From: Icerya purchasi
Lineage: Eukaryota > Arthropoda > Insecta > Hemiptera > Monophlebidae
Length of the DNA: 64,000 nucleotides
Assembly: GCA_039619475.1 (NCBI GenBank)
Contig: CM077115.1
Span: 65,664,864-65,728,863 of the forward strand
Direction of reading: 5' to 3'
A model generated the notes under the pieces. It was not told the origin of the DNA. It ran no database searches and saw only the letters and a list, made by a program, of their open reading frames with translations. Of the stretch, positions 11,867-23,932 are shown piece after piece; the first letter of the stretch is position 1; the number at the start of each line of letters is the position of its first letter. The position numbers were made by a program, and so were the translations under genes.

Positions 11867-12719
11867 TAAATCAAACGGCAACTTTCGTCTATCATATATC
11901 AATACTGATATTAAAAATACATCCGCTTGAAATTACAAAACAGTGAAGGAAAATAATATAGTGTATTTTAATAATACCCCGTCAAAGATGACATAAAATC
12001 GTATTTCGAAATATTAAATATATAGATTATCTGGGGCTGTATCGGAATTTCTAGTGAGAATTAGACGCTGAAACGAGTTTTACCCATTATTATAGATCAC
12101 TCATAAATGACATTTTGTGGCACAGTTAAAAATATTGCAAAAAATTTTACGACTTACAGAAGAAAATTCGTCGCAGCAATAATTTTTTTACATTTCAAAT
12201 GCAATTTATTTAACTTATTATTAGACTTTCGAATCCATTAGAAAATTTATTATTCGATAAAGAATGAATAAAGCACACACGTGCAGAGATGCCTTTTTGA
12301 ACGGCACAATCCGATCATAAATCCAACAGCGCCTAATGCGTATATAAAACACGCCCTTTTTCTTTTTAGTCGCGTACGAATTTTCAGAAATTCCCGGTCG
12401 AACAAGATCAGTTCTGCTGGAAAATATTTTTCGAAGCGCCGCTACCTGTTTGGTCGAAGCGAAATACCGAAAAAAGAAAGTAAAATAATGCAACGTTCAT
12501 AAAAACGTTAAAACAAACGATTTAATTTAATTAACATACACCGGACGCAGACTAACTTATAATTTAATTTCAAATTCCAAAGTCTCGAAAAAAGAAGCAA
12601 AACAAAAAAGTGCGGTAAACATTAACGGTGCTTAGGATTTTTTGTTAACCGTATTAGCGCAACTTTAAATTCGGTAAGCTAGTCCCAAAAGTTTGCTTTT
12701 GATGAAGTCATTACTGCGA

Positions 12720-13589
12720 GAGAAAGGATGGTGTATTCGTTTGAGGATGTATTATTTTTTATTTTATTTTACTTTTTTGTTTTATTTTTTTTTATAATTT
12801 CAATTTATTTAGAATCTTCTCAGTTGTTGTCTAACTGGGCTTGCAGCCTAAAAATATGAATAATTGGAATCAGCATTTTGGGTAAATGTCCTGTGTTGAC
12901 GCGTCCAAAGAAAAAAAAAAAAAAAAAAAAACTTTAGTATTGCTTGAAAGCAATGCGACCTATATAAACTAGATATCTCACCCCTTCCCCAATGTATTCA
13001 ACCGGCAACCCATTGAATGTGAGACAGCATAAGGAAGGCTTCTTTTCTTTAAAAACTTTGGTTTAATGTCTGCGATTTATGAAAAGAAATAAACAAAAAA
13101 AAAAATGATAAAAAGAAATTCAATTGAAGTTTTTATGTTTAAAAATAATAATAACAACAATAACAACAATAATAATAATAATAATAATAATAAGAGAATC
13201 TACGTTAAAAGAGATTATATGAGCTCTTCTACCTCTCAGCATTACCACTTACCACACCTGAACGTAGTGACCCCTATACACTTTGATCTAAGCAAACTGT
13301 TGGGTAACCAGTCATTTTGTAGCAAATGATGAAATTGTGACAAACGAAGAAATTGGAAATGGATTGAAAACTTCCATTTCGTCATACCCTCATGTAGAAT
13401 AAAATCTAAACTTTGAACTTTTATACAGTACTGCGCACACGTACAGCAAATAATTAATTAATCAGGCAAGTTTACTCTATGAAAAGGCAAAAGGTCTTAG
13501 AGAAATTAGAGATATACTTGTAGAAGAGGGAACAAGTCGTTCAGAAAAACATAGTAAAGTCAAAAACACACATCCATAGTTGATGCGCC

Positions 13590-13621
<32 letters not shown>
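12720..13621 (+). repeat. Two LINE-like 3' tails ending in A-runs
   Basis: At 12893-12930 TGTTGACGCGTCCAAAG runs into a long A-run. At 13574-13621 AGTTGATGCGCCC runs into a second A-run of more than 30 bases. Both resemble the end of the family B fragment at 11866. Sequence upstream of each tail shows no coding similarity I can see, so they may be very short 5'-truncated copies or tails of related retroposons. Confidence 0.4.
13147..13192. repeat. (AAT/AAC)n microsatellite
   Basis: About 16 AAT or AAC trinucleotides, the same repeat type that is translated in the family B ORF1 at 60586-61118. Confidence 0.9.
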
Positions 13622-13623
<2 letters not shown>

Positions 13624-14620
13624 AACAACACACATGCGGCGCAAGATGCAAAAGTTGTCAATCCGGATTATATTGAAAAGTTTAAAAATACATTCATAAC
13701 ATTCTGTAACGAATAAGATACTCTGACACTGAAACATAATAATGAGAGAACTGATCATGCGGAGTATTATACCACACACAAAATTGCCAAGAAAAGCGAA
13801 TATAATTGTCAACAGATGCTGTACGACATACTAATACACTGGCAGAGTTGTATAAATGCGCTATAACAATAATATTAAATGATTAAGAATGAAGAAGTAT
13901 GCTAACAAAAGGTGATGAATCAGTTGAGAAAATTCGATTATAAAATAAGAATGAAACGACTGGGAACAGATGTTAGACTCCTAATGTTCATAAAGCAAAT
14001 GGAAGTAATAAAGTTAAAAAAAAACTATAGAAAATGTATAAAGACGTAAGAAAATGAAGAAATTCGAAAATCAAAGAGCGTCCCAAAATATAATAAATTG
14101 ATCGTTGGAATCTTAGAAATCAAAAAAAACCAAAAAAAAAAAAACGTTCTGCAGAACTTTTGTGAAATAATCAAATAACCCGAGTAAAAATAAAAGAACT
14201 AGAAGTCTCTGCTAAGTTAGAGAGAAAAGTATGGTAATGGCTGACTAAAAACTAAACGTTCTAACTGCGAAAATATAATAAAGGCGAAGTGGAATGACAT
14301 TATAATTAGAAAGCTACAACAAGCAATATGGAGTAAGTGGAAATCGTCGAGATTAGACAAAACGGACCAGATATGTATCACCTTCGTTGACAAGAAAAAT
14401 AAACACCTGTTCCTCAGAGACATCACTGTTATTACGCGAAATACATATTCTACGGAAATAAACATGAGCCACGAAGGCAAAACAATTGCGTGATAAGGAG
14501 GACAGCGCCATTTGTTATTTCAGCGATAGAAGCCCATAGTGATAAGTTAAAAAAAAAAGCGCTACCAAATTACCTTTAAACCATACGAAACTGCTGACCA
14601 TTTAAGAAAATCTTTCCTTC
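13622..14620. other. Non-coding stretch, nothing recognised
   Basis: Purine-rich on the plus strand with several short A-runs. It could be an antisense, heavily decayed pyrimidine-rich LINE, but no motif supports that. Confidence 0.4.
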
Positions 14621-16068
14621 CCCTCAGCGATCCGTTTATTCTTCTAATTCTTTTCAAAGCCATCATTCGGTCCAAGCTAGACTATTGTTCCTTTATCTAC
14701 GGGGTAATTCCTCTAAGTCTCTCCTCTCTAAACTTGACACGATCCAGAACTCTTGCCTCCGTTTGTGCATTGCAGCCTTGAAATCCTCCCCCATTCCCGC
14801 AGTTCTATCAGAGTCGGTTAGCCAATCACTGTTTATTCGCCGTTCTCAGCCCCGGGTATATCGATTCTTAATTAAACGGCTCCCCATCTCTCCTTGTCCA
14901 AACTTATTTCCTCCTATCTATATATCAAAAACCGCTAGCGCTTTTCTCCTCATAAAATCCCAATCCTGTCGCTCATTGCTACCCGTCTTTCTAATTTTTC
15001 TCCCGTTGTCCTTTCCTACAACACTCGTCCGTACTTCTTTCGTGACTTCAATAGCCTTATGGCAGCCTATCAAATTTTCCTCTCTCCCACTTCCAGCCAA
15101 TTCCTCCTTTCACGGTGCAGTCAACAATGAATTTCTTCATTTATTGAATTCCGCTTTTCCCGCTTATGTATTGATCCTTACTGATGGTTCCAGGAGCGAG
15201 GACGGCGTGAGTGGAGCGTTTACTTCCGCGTCGGTTCGGCATTCTGAGTCCTTCCGGCTTCCTTCCTTCTGCACTATTTTTTCTGCCGAGTCGATCGCCA
15301 TCCTTCAGCTATCTCTTTTATTTCCTCTTTAAGCGATCTTTCCCGATTTCTCATTATTTCGGACTCTAAAAGCGTCCTTCAACCCCTATCCTCACCCCTT
15401 CACATTCCTATCATTAGTATTATTCTCTCAATTCGTTCTCTTACCTCCACTCCTCAGTCATCTCGCTCTACTCTTATTGATTTTTTATAGGTCCCCCCCA
15501 GTCATTCCGGAATCGATGGCAATGACGCAGCCAATTCTTTCCTCAACCAGTTCCCTTCTTCGGATATCCTTTCCTTATCCATCTCCAATCACGCCAGACT
15601 TTGGCGGGATATTTATCGCTTCCTATTTTCTAATCGTCTTTCGCTTTACCATTTTATTCAGCTGATTACTCGTTCCCTGTCTTGGTTCCATTCTATTCCT
15701 TTCGGTCGTCGCTTTTCTATTGTCTTCCTAATTCGCCTCCGGATCAATCATTCCCTCCTCCCCTACTCTCGCTTTTGATTTGCTCTGTGGCCTTCTCCTT
15801 ATTGTTCTCTTCACGATTGTGATCCTCCCCTCATATATGTGATGCTGATCGCATTTTCTTCGAGTGTCCTGCTCTTCGTAATGAACGCTCCCTTTTACAC
15901 AGTCAGCTCTTGTCATTAGGTTTCCCTACTCTCTATAACGCTTCCTTTATCCTCTCCTTTCCTTCATGTTCTGTGGTGTCTGCACTGTTGTCCTTTGCTA
16001 TTTAGTTCTTTAGCTTAGTTTTTCCTGTTGTCGGGTCAATGCCGCTGGCTCCCCCCCCCCCAATAAAA
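14620..16068 (+). pseudogene. Family B LINE, reverse-transcriptase thumb to 3' end
   Basis: 5'-truncated copy. It begins with the thumb block AIIRSKLDYCSFIYG (about 14660), then LSKLDTIQNSCLRLCIAALK and a connecting region. The RNase H start ILTDGSRSEDGVSGAF is near 15170, and FSAESIAILQLSLL, carrying the second acidic residue, near 15280. Further on, in shifted frames, come RLRINHSLLP-like sequence near 15735 and CDADRIFFECPALRNERSLL near 15845. The 3' end has a C-run and a short A-run near 16050-16068. The ordering of RNase H after reverse transcriptase places it in the I group. Several frameshifts make it non-functional. Confidence 0.8.
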
Positions 16069-18200
16069 AAGATTTACTTTAAAAATTTCATAAAAATGTT
16101 CTGAAAAGTAAAAAGAGAAAAATACCAGTTGCACTAAAATATACCTGATATTGTGATTATTCTTAAATAACATTCGCACCTTAATTACAGTCTCGGTACA
16201 CGAAATTCAAATTACAATTAAAAACGAATTAAATATTCGCGATATTTTTAATTCATGTGTTAAATAAAACAAGTGCCTGTCTTGTGTAGTGCTTATTTAA
16301 TGCAGCTTTTTTTAATAATTTGATACCGACTGTAATAAGTACTGTTTCAGAGTAAGCATGGGGATTCCTTTTAAAGTATACCATTCTAAAATATACTGTC
16401 GTTTATGGCAGTAATTATTTTTTACGGTTTTTAGTACATGTTTATTCAATTTTTGTAGCCATGTCGGTATCCTTTGTTTTTAAAAGCAATTTTATACTAT
16501 TTCATTGCTATATGCGCTAATATGTTACAAAATTATGTTAAGCTCCGCTATATCCGGGGGCATTGCAATAAAATGCGCCCCGATAAATAGAGGAATTATT
16601 TTGTATTTCACATTGATTCTTCTGCCTTTTTTAATAGAATTACACCGGAAGAAAAGTAAATTTTTAATTTCGACTCTATTATCCGTGAAATATGTAAATA
16701 ATATTCTAAACGAGGAACGTAATAAAAACAACTTACGGTGACAAGGGGATTAAACGAAAAAAGACGGTACATCGGCAAACTCTGCTAGTTGCATACGGAT
16801 TCAGTTTGGCGTGTTTAAAGTATCATTTTTGTGATAATTTAACGATATTTCTATGTATAACCTCATAAACAACGGATGAAATAAAACGACTACTGACAAA
16901 TGTTTCCGACTTGGACTCTCATAGGAAAAAGTGTTTTTTTTATTTAATTTTTGTGTAAGGAGAATGTCAGCCGAGGACCTACACTAGAAACAAAAGAATA
17001 ATTTAGTCACATATCGACAATAAAAAGGAACCGATATATAATGAGAATGATACATTAAAGGGGAAAGACAGAATATAAGTGGAGCAATGCGGTGTAGGTA
17101 GATTAAATTTTAGCAGATAAAAATATAGAACAGAATATGCTTAACAGAAGAAACATTCAAAGAAAATATAATCAACATTGTCCGTAGCGTTGCATCATTC
17201 AACTGGAGAGGGCAATTGAAAGAGGGAACAAAGGAAAAGCGAAAACGAGAGGAAGACAGAAGAGAAAACGGTTAAAACGCAGGCAAGTTGTAGAAATGAT
17301 GGCGGAACGCGGAAACGAAAGAAACTGAAGGAAGGATTAGGCTCAACGTGTAGATAAAAAGGACGATGTAACAAAATAATTCAGAATGAATATCCGATAC
17401 TGGAATGTAAAATGGAACTTTTTTTGCGCAAAAAGACGAAAGATTTATGCGGTTTTTTAAAGGAAGAAATGAAAGGAAGAACAGCAACCGGAGCCGAAGA
17501 ATTCGCCATCTTATTATCCATCAAAGTGTGTCTATGTGACCGGGAACCAATAGCAAATTAACGCGGTTGAAGTAGCGAGTAGAAAGAAAATAAATAAGAC
17601 AACATATGGAAAGAATGGTGAAATCAAAGAGATCGAGAAGCAGATCATTAGTGCTAACGGAGTCAGCGATAATTAGATAATTGGGTAAGAAAGGAGATTA
17701 GGGGAAATTAATGGAATATAATTCATTAATTCGTGTATAAAGATAGAACAGAAAGAAGGAAAACGAAACGGAAGGATAAAAAAGCCCCAACAACATCAGG
17801 TCCCTTGTACCACCCATCAATGAAAATAGAAATAGATTTAAGGAAAATTTACTATTGATAGTGCTGTAGAATTTCGACCGCTGTTTGCGCAAGGAGTTTG
17901 GGAAATGGAGACAGAAAAAAGTACTTTGAGAGGTTAGCAAAAATCAGTAAAGTCGAAGGAATAATTTTTTTTTTCTTATAAGTTGCGTTTGCTCAATAAC
18001 TACTCATCGTGATACTGTAGTGTGTATCGTGTATGAACTATAACGACTTCCACTTTGGCTGCTTTTTGTGGCCTCGGTTCGCGTTTGGTCGCTGAATATC
18101 GTTATAGTTTCACCGAGGTCTTGTTCTTTTCATCGATTTAGAATACATTTTTCAAGACTTTTCCCTTCGTATCGTGTCTCTGTGCCATACCGGACTATAG
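16069..18200. other. Largely unrecognised; possible antisense LINE debris
   Basis: The first part is AT-rich without features. From about 17000 to 17950 the plus strand is purine-rich, as expected for an antisense copy of a pyrimidine-rich LINE such as family B. The minus strand shows a VPGHID-like stretch near 17540 that could be a decayed RNase H motif. The evidence is too weak to call a copy. Confidence 0.3.
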
Positions 18201-18204
18201 AGTA

Positions 18205-18455
18205 TTTTCAAGTTTTGCCTTAAAAGACTGAACCTACTGAAAGTTCCTTCCCCAAACAAAATGAGGAAGCGATCCTTTTCTTCTCATTTCTTTATACAAG
18301 TCGATTATCCGTTCCAAATTCGATTACTGTTCCTGTATCTACGGCTGTGCCTCAAAATCACTTCTTTCCAAGCTGGATGTAATCCAAAATTCTTGTATTT
18401 GTCTTTGCCTCGGTGCTTTTAGATTTTCTCCAATACTAGCAGTTCTCGCTGAGGG
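18205..18455 (+). pseudogene. Family B LINE fragment (thumb region)
   Basis: The plus strand reads IRSKFDYCSCIYG, LLSKLDVIQNSC and LCLGAFRFSPILAVLAEGVF. This aligns closely to the thumb region of the copy at 14660-14830. It is truncated at both sides; similarity stops where the minisatellite at 18455 begins. Confidence 0.7.
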
Positions 18456-18840
18456 GGTGTTCGGATTACCAGAGCGTAATAGTTTAAGGGTTGAGGGTTG
18501 GTCTAGATCGTATTCGGATTATCAGGATTACAGGGAACGAGACAGGGGGGAACCTGGAGAACTGAACTTTCAGCACCTGGACACTAATTAGGGTTAGTTC
18601 GCGCCGCTCTATAAAGTACACGGGGTAGTTATCAACCTCGGGACATAGTTTTAAGGTTCGGATTAGCGGAACTGCCCAGGGAAATCGGGGGAAACTCTGG
18701 AGAAGCGAGGGAAACTTTGGTGAAATTTGTGCAGCTGGACACGAATTAGGGTGAATTTTGAGTTCGGATTAGCGGTCTGGGGTGACTTTTGAGCACCTGG
18801 ACACAAATTGGGGTTCGGATTAGCGGGACGTGTCAGCTTT
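18455..18840 (+). repeat. Degenerate tandem repeat, G-rich
   Basis: Two short motifs alternate. GCACCTGGACAC followed by an AATTAGGG-like string occurs near 18572, 18730 and 18792. TTCGGATTA, mostly extended to AGCGG, occurs near 18462, 18510, 18657, 18762 and 18815. Spacing is irregular (about 50 to 150 bases), so it is an imperfect minisatellite or repeatedly rearranged satellite. It follows directly on a truncated LINE. No coding potential was seen. Confidence 0.6.
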
Positions 18841-18899
18841 AACATTAATTAGCTACTGAAGCGTAAGTTTTCCAATAAAAAAAAAAAAAAAGTTAAAGA

Positions 18900-19440
18900 T
18901 ACTAATACGCCTTTCTGGGGGTTGAATATTCTTCACGATATCCTGTCGATTGTTACCATAGCTTCTGTACACAATTGTATAAATGGTTCACTAGCTCTAC
19001 TATTAGGTGATTCAGTATTCCTATACTAATTAGTACTTCCACTAATTTTTACCATGTGGAATATACAAGTATGGGTTAATTATATCCAATGCTTTTCTTG
19101 AATAATTGCCCAGTTTGTTCTTTAGTTACCCCTCTAATAAATCTAGACTGTTTCTTTGAGATTTGACAATTTAGCTAGTACTTCAATTGTATCTTCAATA
19201 ACCTGTTACCGAATTTTACTAGTGTACGAGATTAACGATATTGTTCCGTAATTTTCATATTTCTTAAACCTTTTTTTGTACATATATTGGAAAAAGAATA
19301 GATTTCACGCGTAGTTATGCGGCTACATTCCGATCCTTCATATTTGGTTGCATACTGTGTGAACTAGTTTTATTCCTTCAGAGAGAAGCGCTTTAAATCA
19401 TCACTTGCGACTGATGTATTATTTTTTCGATTTCTGATAA
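18900..19440 (-). pseudogene. Possible RTE-like reverse-transcriptase relic
   Basis: The minus strand, in broken frames, reads MKITEQYR, then TSKI and NRLLKIQLK, then QSRFIRGVTKEQTGQ. This resembles the NYRGISLL to FRKGRST part of RTE-type reverse transcriptase. There are many stops and no catalytic motif survives. It could be chance similarity. Confidence 0.27.
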
Positions 19441-19471
19441 TATGACTGGTTAACACTTTATTATATTCCAT

Positions 19472-19610
19472 AAACTTAAATGGACGGGCTCAGGACAGAC
19501 CTGTTGTTTATATAAATTATTGGTATAAATTTTCTAAATATATTTACCCCACATCGTATTACAAATTGGGGACCAAAAAAAATAACATAAAAAAAAAAAC
19601 AAAAAAAAAA
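19472..19610 (+). repeat. Short A-tailed interspersed repeat, copy 1
   Basis: Starts AAACTTAAATGGACGGGC, continues through TCAGGACAGACCTG and a TTTACCCC block, and ends GGGGACC before an A-rich tail. A second copy lies on the minus strand at 46660-46763. Two unlinked copies starting at the same base and ending in A-runs suggest a small retroposon or a LINE 3' end. Confidence 0.6.
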
Positions 19611-20037
19611 CACTCTATTATATTATTGTCCTGATTCATTTTTCATGTACCGGGTTTATCGTCATGATTCACAGTGTATTTCACCAACGTTTTGCGACAC
19701 TTCATTACAGTTCGTGATCAATTTTCCGTCATTATAATTGATCATTCAGTTTCGTAGTTTGAATTCTCTAGCTAGTATTTTAATTTTCATAAAAAGATCT
19801 CCGTGTCTCATTACTCTCTGAATGATGTTTTTACATTTAGCACACTAAATTTCCACATTTGTGGTTCCTATAGCGGTCACCAGGTTCTTTCTATACAGTC
19901 ACCGTGCATGATGTTTAAAGCGTTCTTCTCTATCATTTCTTTTCCGCCAGACTTTTTTTATCGTTTTCTTGTAATTAAAATCTCCTTATATCATTATTAT
20001 CTCTCAATTCGATATTTTGTTAACTGTTTTTGGTGTA

Positions 20038-20120
20038 ATCTATATAAATAAAAATTAAATGCTGTTCGTCGGGTAAGCGCATGAGAGCGACTGATCTGGC
20101 TATTTTTTTTTTTTTTTTAA
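20038..20120 (+). mobile_element. Helitron-like 5' terminus
   Basis: Begins TCTATATAAATAAAAAT and, about 50 bases on, reads GACTGATCTGGCTATTTTT. Many insect Helitron-type elements start with TCTATATATATAAAAAT and carry a similar CCGATTTGGCT string at this distance. The following 750 bases are A- and T-run rich without coding sequence. No 3' hairpin with CTRR end could be located, so the element boundaries are open. Confidence 0.45.
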
Positions 20121-21109
20121 ATATTCGCAATAGTTCGAGTAAGGTTTTTAGGGGGAAAAAAAATGGAAAAGTTGCCTGGAAAATTCGAAAATTCGGGGAA
20201 AACCAGAAGTGTTTTTTTCTATGGGATTTTTGTATGAATTCAAAACTATAACTCACGATTCGAACGATGGATGTGCGTAATTCTTTTTTTTTTATTTTGT
20301 TCGTTCCGCGAAAAATTTCCAGGAAAAAAAAAAAATCGAGGCAATTATAAAGGAAAGTCTGAAAATTCGAACAAACTGCAAAAATTATAACTTTTGTATG
20401 CACTTTCGATCATAGCTGACGATAGGAACGACACATTTGGTTGATTCTTTTTTTACTTTATTCGTTATGGGCTCCCGCGAGGGAATTACCTCAATTGTGA
20501 ACAAAAAAAAATCTGAAAGATTTGGAGAAAACCCCGGGAAAAACGCATTTCAACCTAGATTAAAATAAAATTACATTTGTGTTGTTTCGTGATCCGTCTA
20601 ACAAATGTAGTTATTTTATTTCTTTTCCACTTTATTTATTTCGCTACATGCGCGAATGTCGCAAATGTCGTTTGACAGTTGATTGTCAAATTGTGAATTA
20701 AGCCAGTCGTGTATCGTAAAGCATTACAATGAACGATATGATAATGTCGCAGCAAACCAATCGAAACAGATCATTTTTTTGTTTCGATCGTTCACTTAAA
20801 CATCGACCTTGAAATCGAAATCGAAATTCAAACAAAACACCTTGACATTCATTGTGATTTCAAATTTAATGAAAGAAAATAAATCATCCGGTTGACATGG
20901 AATTCTGACCTAACTGAATTGTGACTTACATTTTGTAACAAAACCGCACGGTTTGCTCATTTGTCGGTTTGTGATGGTAAACCTGGTCCGTTGTTTCCCT
21001 GTATTTTATTCTTTCAGCACCGATAACACACATTTTCCACCCTACACCTGTGGCCTGGAACTGTAGAGTGAGCGCAGTTGTCCATTTTATACCATCCGAC
21101 CTGGATTCG

Positions 21110-21495
21110 GTGTGACGTCGGTTTGTCAGTCCGATCGCTCGACAAAACACGAAAAATGTTACTCTCTCGGGCACACACTCCTCGACCATATCAAAAACGA
21201 GGATATAAGGGAGCGTATAGGAGTTGCACCTGTACGTTTGAAATTACGGGAAGCGAGACTCCGATGGTACGGTCACCTCATGAGAAAAACAGACAACAGC
21301 CCTGTGATGATGTTAATCGATTATAACCCTAAAGGAAAGCGATCACGAGGAAAACCGAGAAGACGGTGGATAAACTCTGTCAACAACGACATGGTGGAAG
21401 TCGGTGTTGGGATAGAGGACGCTGAGGAGCGTAGAAAATGGAGAAGACAGTGCCACCAAACGGACCCCGCACCGGGAAATCGTTAGGAAAGAAGA
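21110..21495 (+). pseudogene. RTE-type LINE C-terminal fragment
   Basis: An open frame of 124 codons (21112-21486) contains HTLLDHIKNEDIRERIGVAP, REARLRWYGHLMRK, then KRSRGKPRRRWIN and WRRQCHQTDPAPGNR. This is the conserved C-terminal block of RTE-type LINEs, in which RLRWYGH and GRPKxRW recur. The upstream reverse transcriptase is missing; similarity starts near 21110 and stops at the TAG at 21484. It is less decayed than the RTE relic at 5300-8030, with no internal stop. Confidence 0.8.
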
Positions 21496-23890
21496 AGACT
21501 ATCACAAAGACGTTGTGTCTCGGGGAAATCTAGAAATGTAAACAGGTCTCCTCCTTCGTGGTGTATTTGCCGGTTCACACGTTTCCCAGTGTTGAAAAAT
21601 ACTGTTCAGTCTAACATGATTCCCATGATCTCCACCAGAAGCTGATCCTCCTGATAGCGCTGCTGTCCTTTTCCAAAATAAATGCCTATCTAACGGTGGC
21701 ATAACTGGCCATGTCATCAATAGTGTCCTTAGGTATTGCATGGTTTTACTGATATAATCCCATAAATTTTACAGCCCATATAGTGTTCTATTAGATTTAG
21801 ACTTAGAGTATGTAAACGTTTATGAATAAACGATATAATTATGTTGGGAACCCACAGACGGTCTCTGACCTTGTAGGACCCGCAAATTATTTAAAAACTA
21901 AAAACAAAAAAAAACCCTCTACTACCGATTGCGTTTTGGTTCACGATTGCTTATTGATTATTCGCAGCTAACCAGCGCATATCTACTAGCCGTTTCCCTA
22001 TCGGCTGTCTGCAGACGCGTCCCATTCCGGTTATAGATCCGGAGTCAGAAGGTGCGTGTACCTGTTGAGAAGGAGAAGACAACGGAAGAGCGCGTGATAG
22101 ATAATTGCGTGAAATCGCGTAAAGCCAAAATCAGACTAAGATGAAAAGAAGTAAAAGCTGAGGCAGGGATTATTTTCGTAGGCGTAAAACACCAGTTTTT
22201 ATAAATGAAAAGGTAGACATGAATAAGAGTAGAGACAGGGTTGGCGTATCGGATTAGACAACAATTTTGTTAAAACTAGAAAAAAAAATTTACGGACGCC
22301 AAGACAAAAACGAGGGCACGAATTTTAAATTATATCTTATGTAGAGACAGAGAGGATTTGGAGGCACACAACCGTTAACAGCAGAAAATTTGGAACGGAT
22401 AATGGATTTACGCAAAACGATCAGTACCTAAGGATCACCAGGGGGTATTTTTGTTTAGAGATAGAGGTTTGAACAGGTTTTTTTAACAGCAGACGAGGGA
22501 AAGCTATTCGATAGAAAATGTCGGTCCACTGTTAAGGAAAACTATGACACTTGTCTTTACGATTAAAAGGATATTTAAAAACAAAGTCGAGAGCAGTTTG
22601 GTGGTGAAATACTTCCGGAGGTAGCTTAAAATGTTTCAATGGTAGATATAATGTGTACTCGAGCAGCGGAAGCTACTGAGACTGGAAAACTTTCAGCACC
22701 GCCTATGAACATTTTAACGCACTCAAGTTACTAATTCTTGTCGGTAAAGTTATCGAGCCACGATTCAGCATAAGTTTATGCCTTGTCCGAGCTTTATTAA
22801 CTCGACGATAAAAAAAAGTTTCATTATATCGCGTACATTTCCGAGCTTGTACAACGAGCCGATCAATGTAGCAACTCAAGAATTTGTTCCCGGAAATTTC
22901 TAGAATTATTTTGAACCACGTTAGCGGCAAAGCGATTTTTAATTTAAAAACAAAATAACTAATTCGCTTCCCGAATTTTAATCCTACCCTCTCCCCGGGT
23001 TGTTGGCACTACTTCCGGCTAGACTGAGGGCTGGTGTTACGGAAAGGAGAGAAAAATGAGAGTAGTTTGTTAAAAAATTTTAACAGAGCCGATTCGTGCG
23101 ACGTTGGTAAATTAGAATGGCGGAAAAATTTGTCCGACAACAGTGCAACTCAATAAAACAACTCATTTACATGTGAAATTCCTTCGGTGAAAATTCGATC
23201 ACGCACAGTGTTAATAACACAAGCGTGTCGTAAGTTCGTTTTTACGGCGCTGCTTTCGAGTGGTTTTTTATTTATTCATTCGTTCGTTTTTTGGTTTTCA
23301 TTTTTTTCGTTTACTTTTTACGCTTCATAACAACTCGGCGGCGAGCCCTCAAAAACGGCGAAATGGCCATTATAATACGTCACTGTTTTCCTCTTTAGTG
23401 CAGACAAAAAGTGTATGAGCATTATACTGCGCGGTCACGAATAAGCAAGACTCCTCAACCGTTTCCGTTAAACATAACCCGGCCGATTCCATTAATCAGA
23501 ATACATTAATGATGACGGCAATTTCTTCCGCCGTTCCATCTCTTTTTTATATTCCGTAATATCGTGATATCGTCATAAATATATCGAACGACAGTGAAAT
23601 TATTTCGAAATATACTTAAAATGCGAATAATTAATAGAGCAATAACTTTTTTTTTCTGTTGATTTTCAAAGAAAAAGGAATTTTAAGAATTGCAAAGTAG
23701 CGACATTGAATACCTTTTATTTTGTTTTTTCTTTCTGTATTTTTTCTCAACATTTATCGATATCTTCAAAATGGCGGAAACAATTTATAGAAAAAAAACC
23801 GCACCATTTTCTACGACCTAGATACTACTTTTTTTATGAACTGCCGCGCTTAGCTGCTTAACATTTTCCGAGACCCCCGAATAGCTCGCT
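21496..23890. other. Non-coding stretch, nothing recognised
   Basis: Mixed AT-rich sequence without long frames, tandem repeats or recognisable transposon ends. The stretch at 23230-23520 is less AT-rich and shows no motif. Confidence 0.5.
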
Positions 23891-23932
23891 ATTTTCCTCT
23901 CCACAGTATTTGGGCCACAGGGGCGACCCAAT

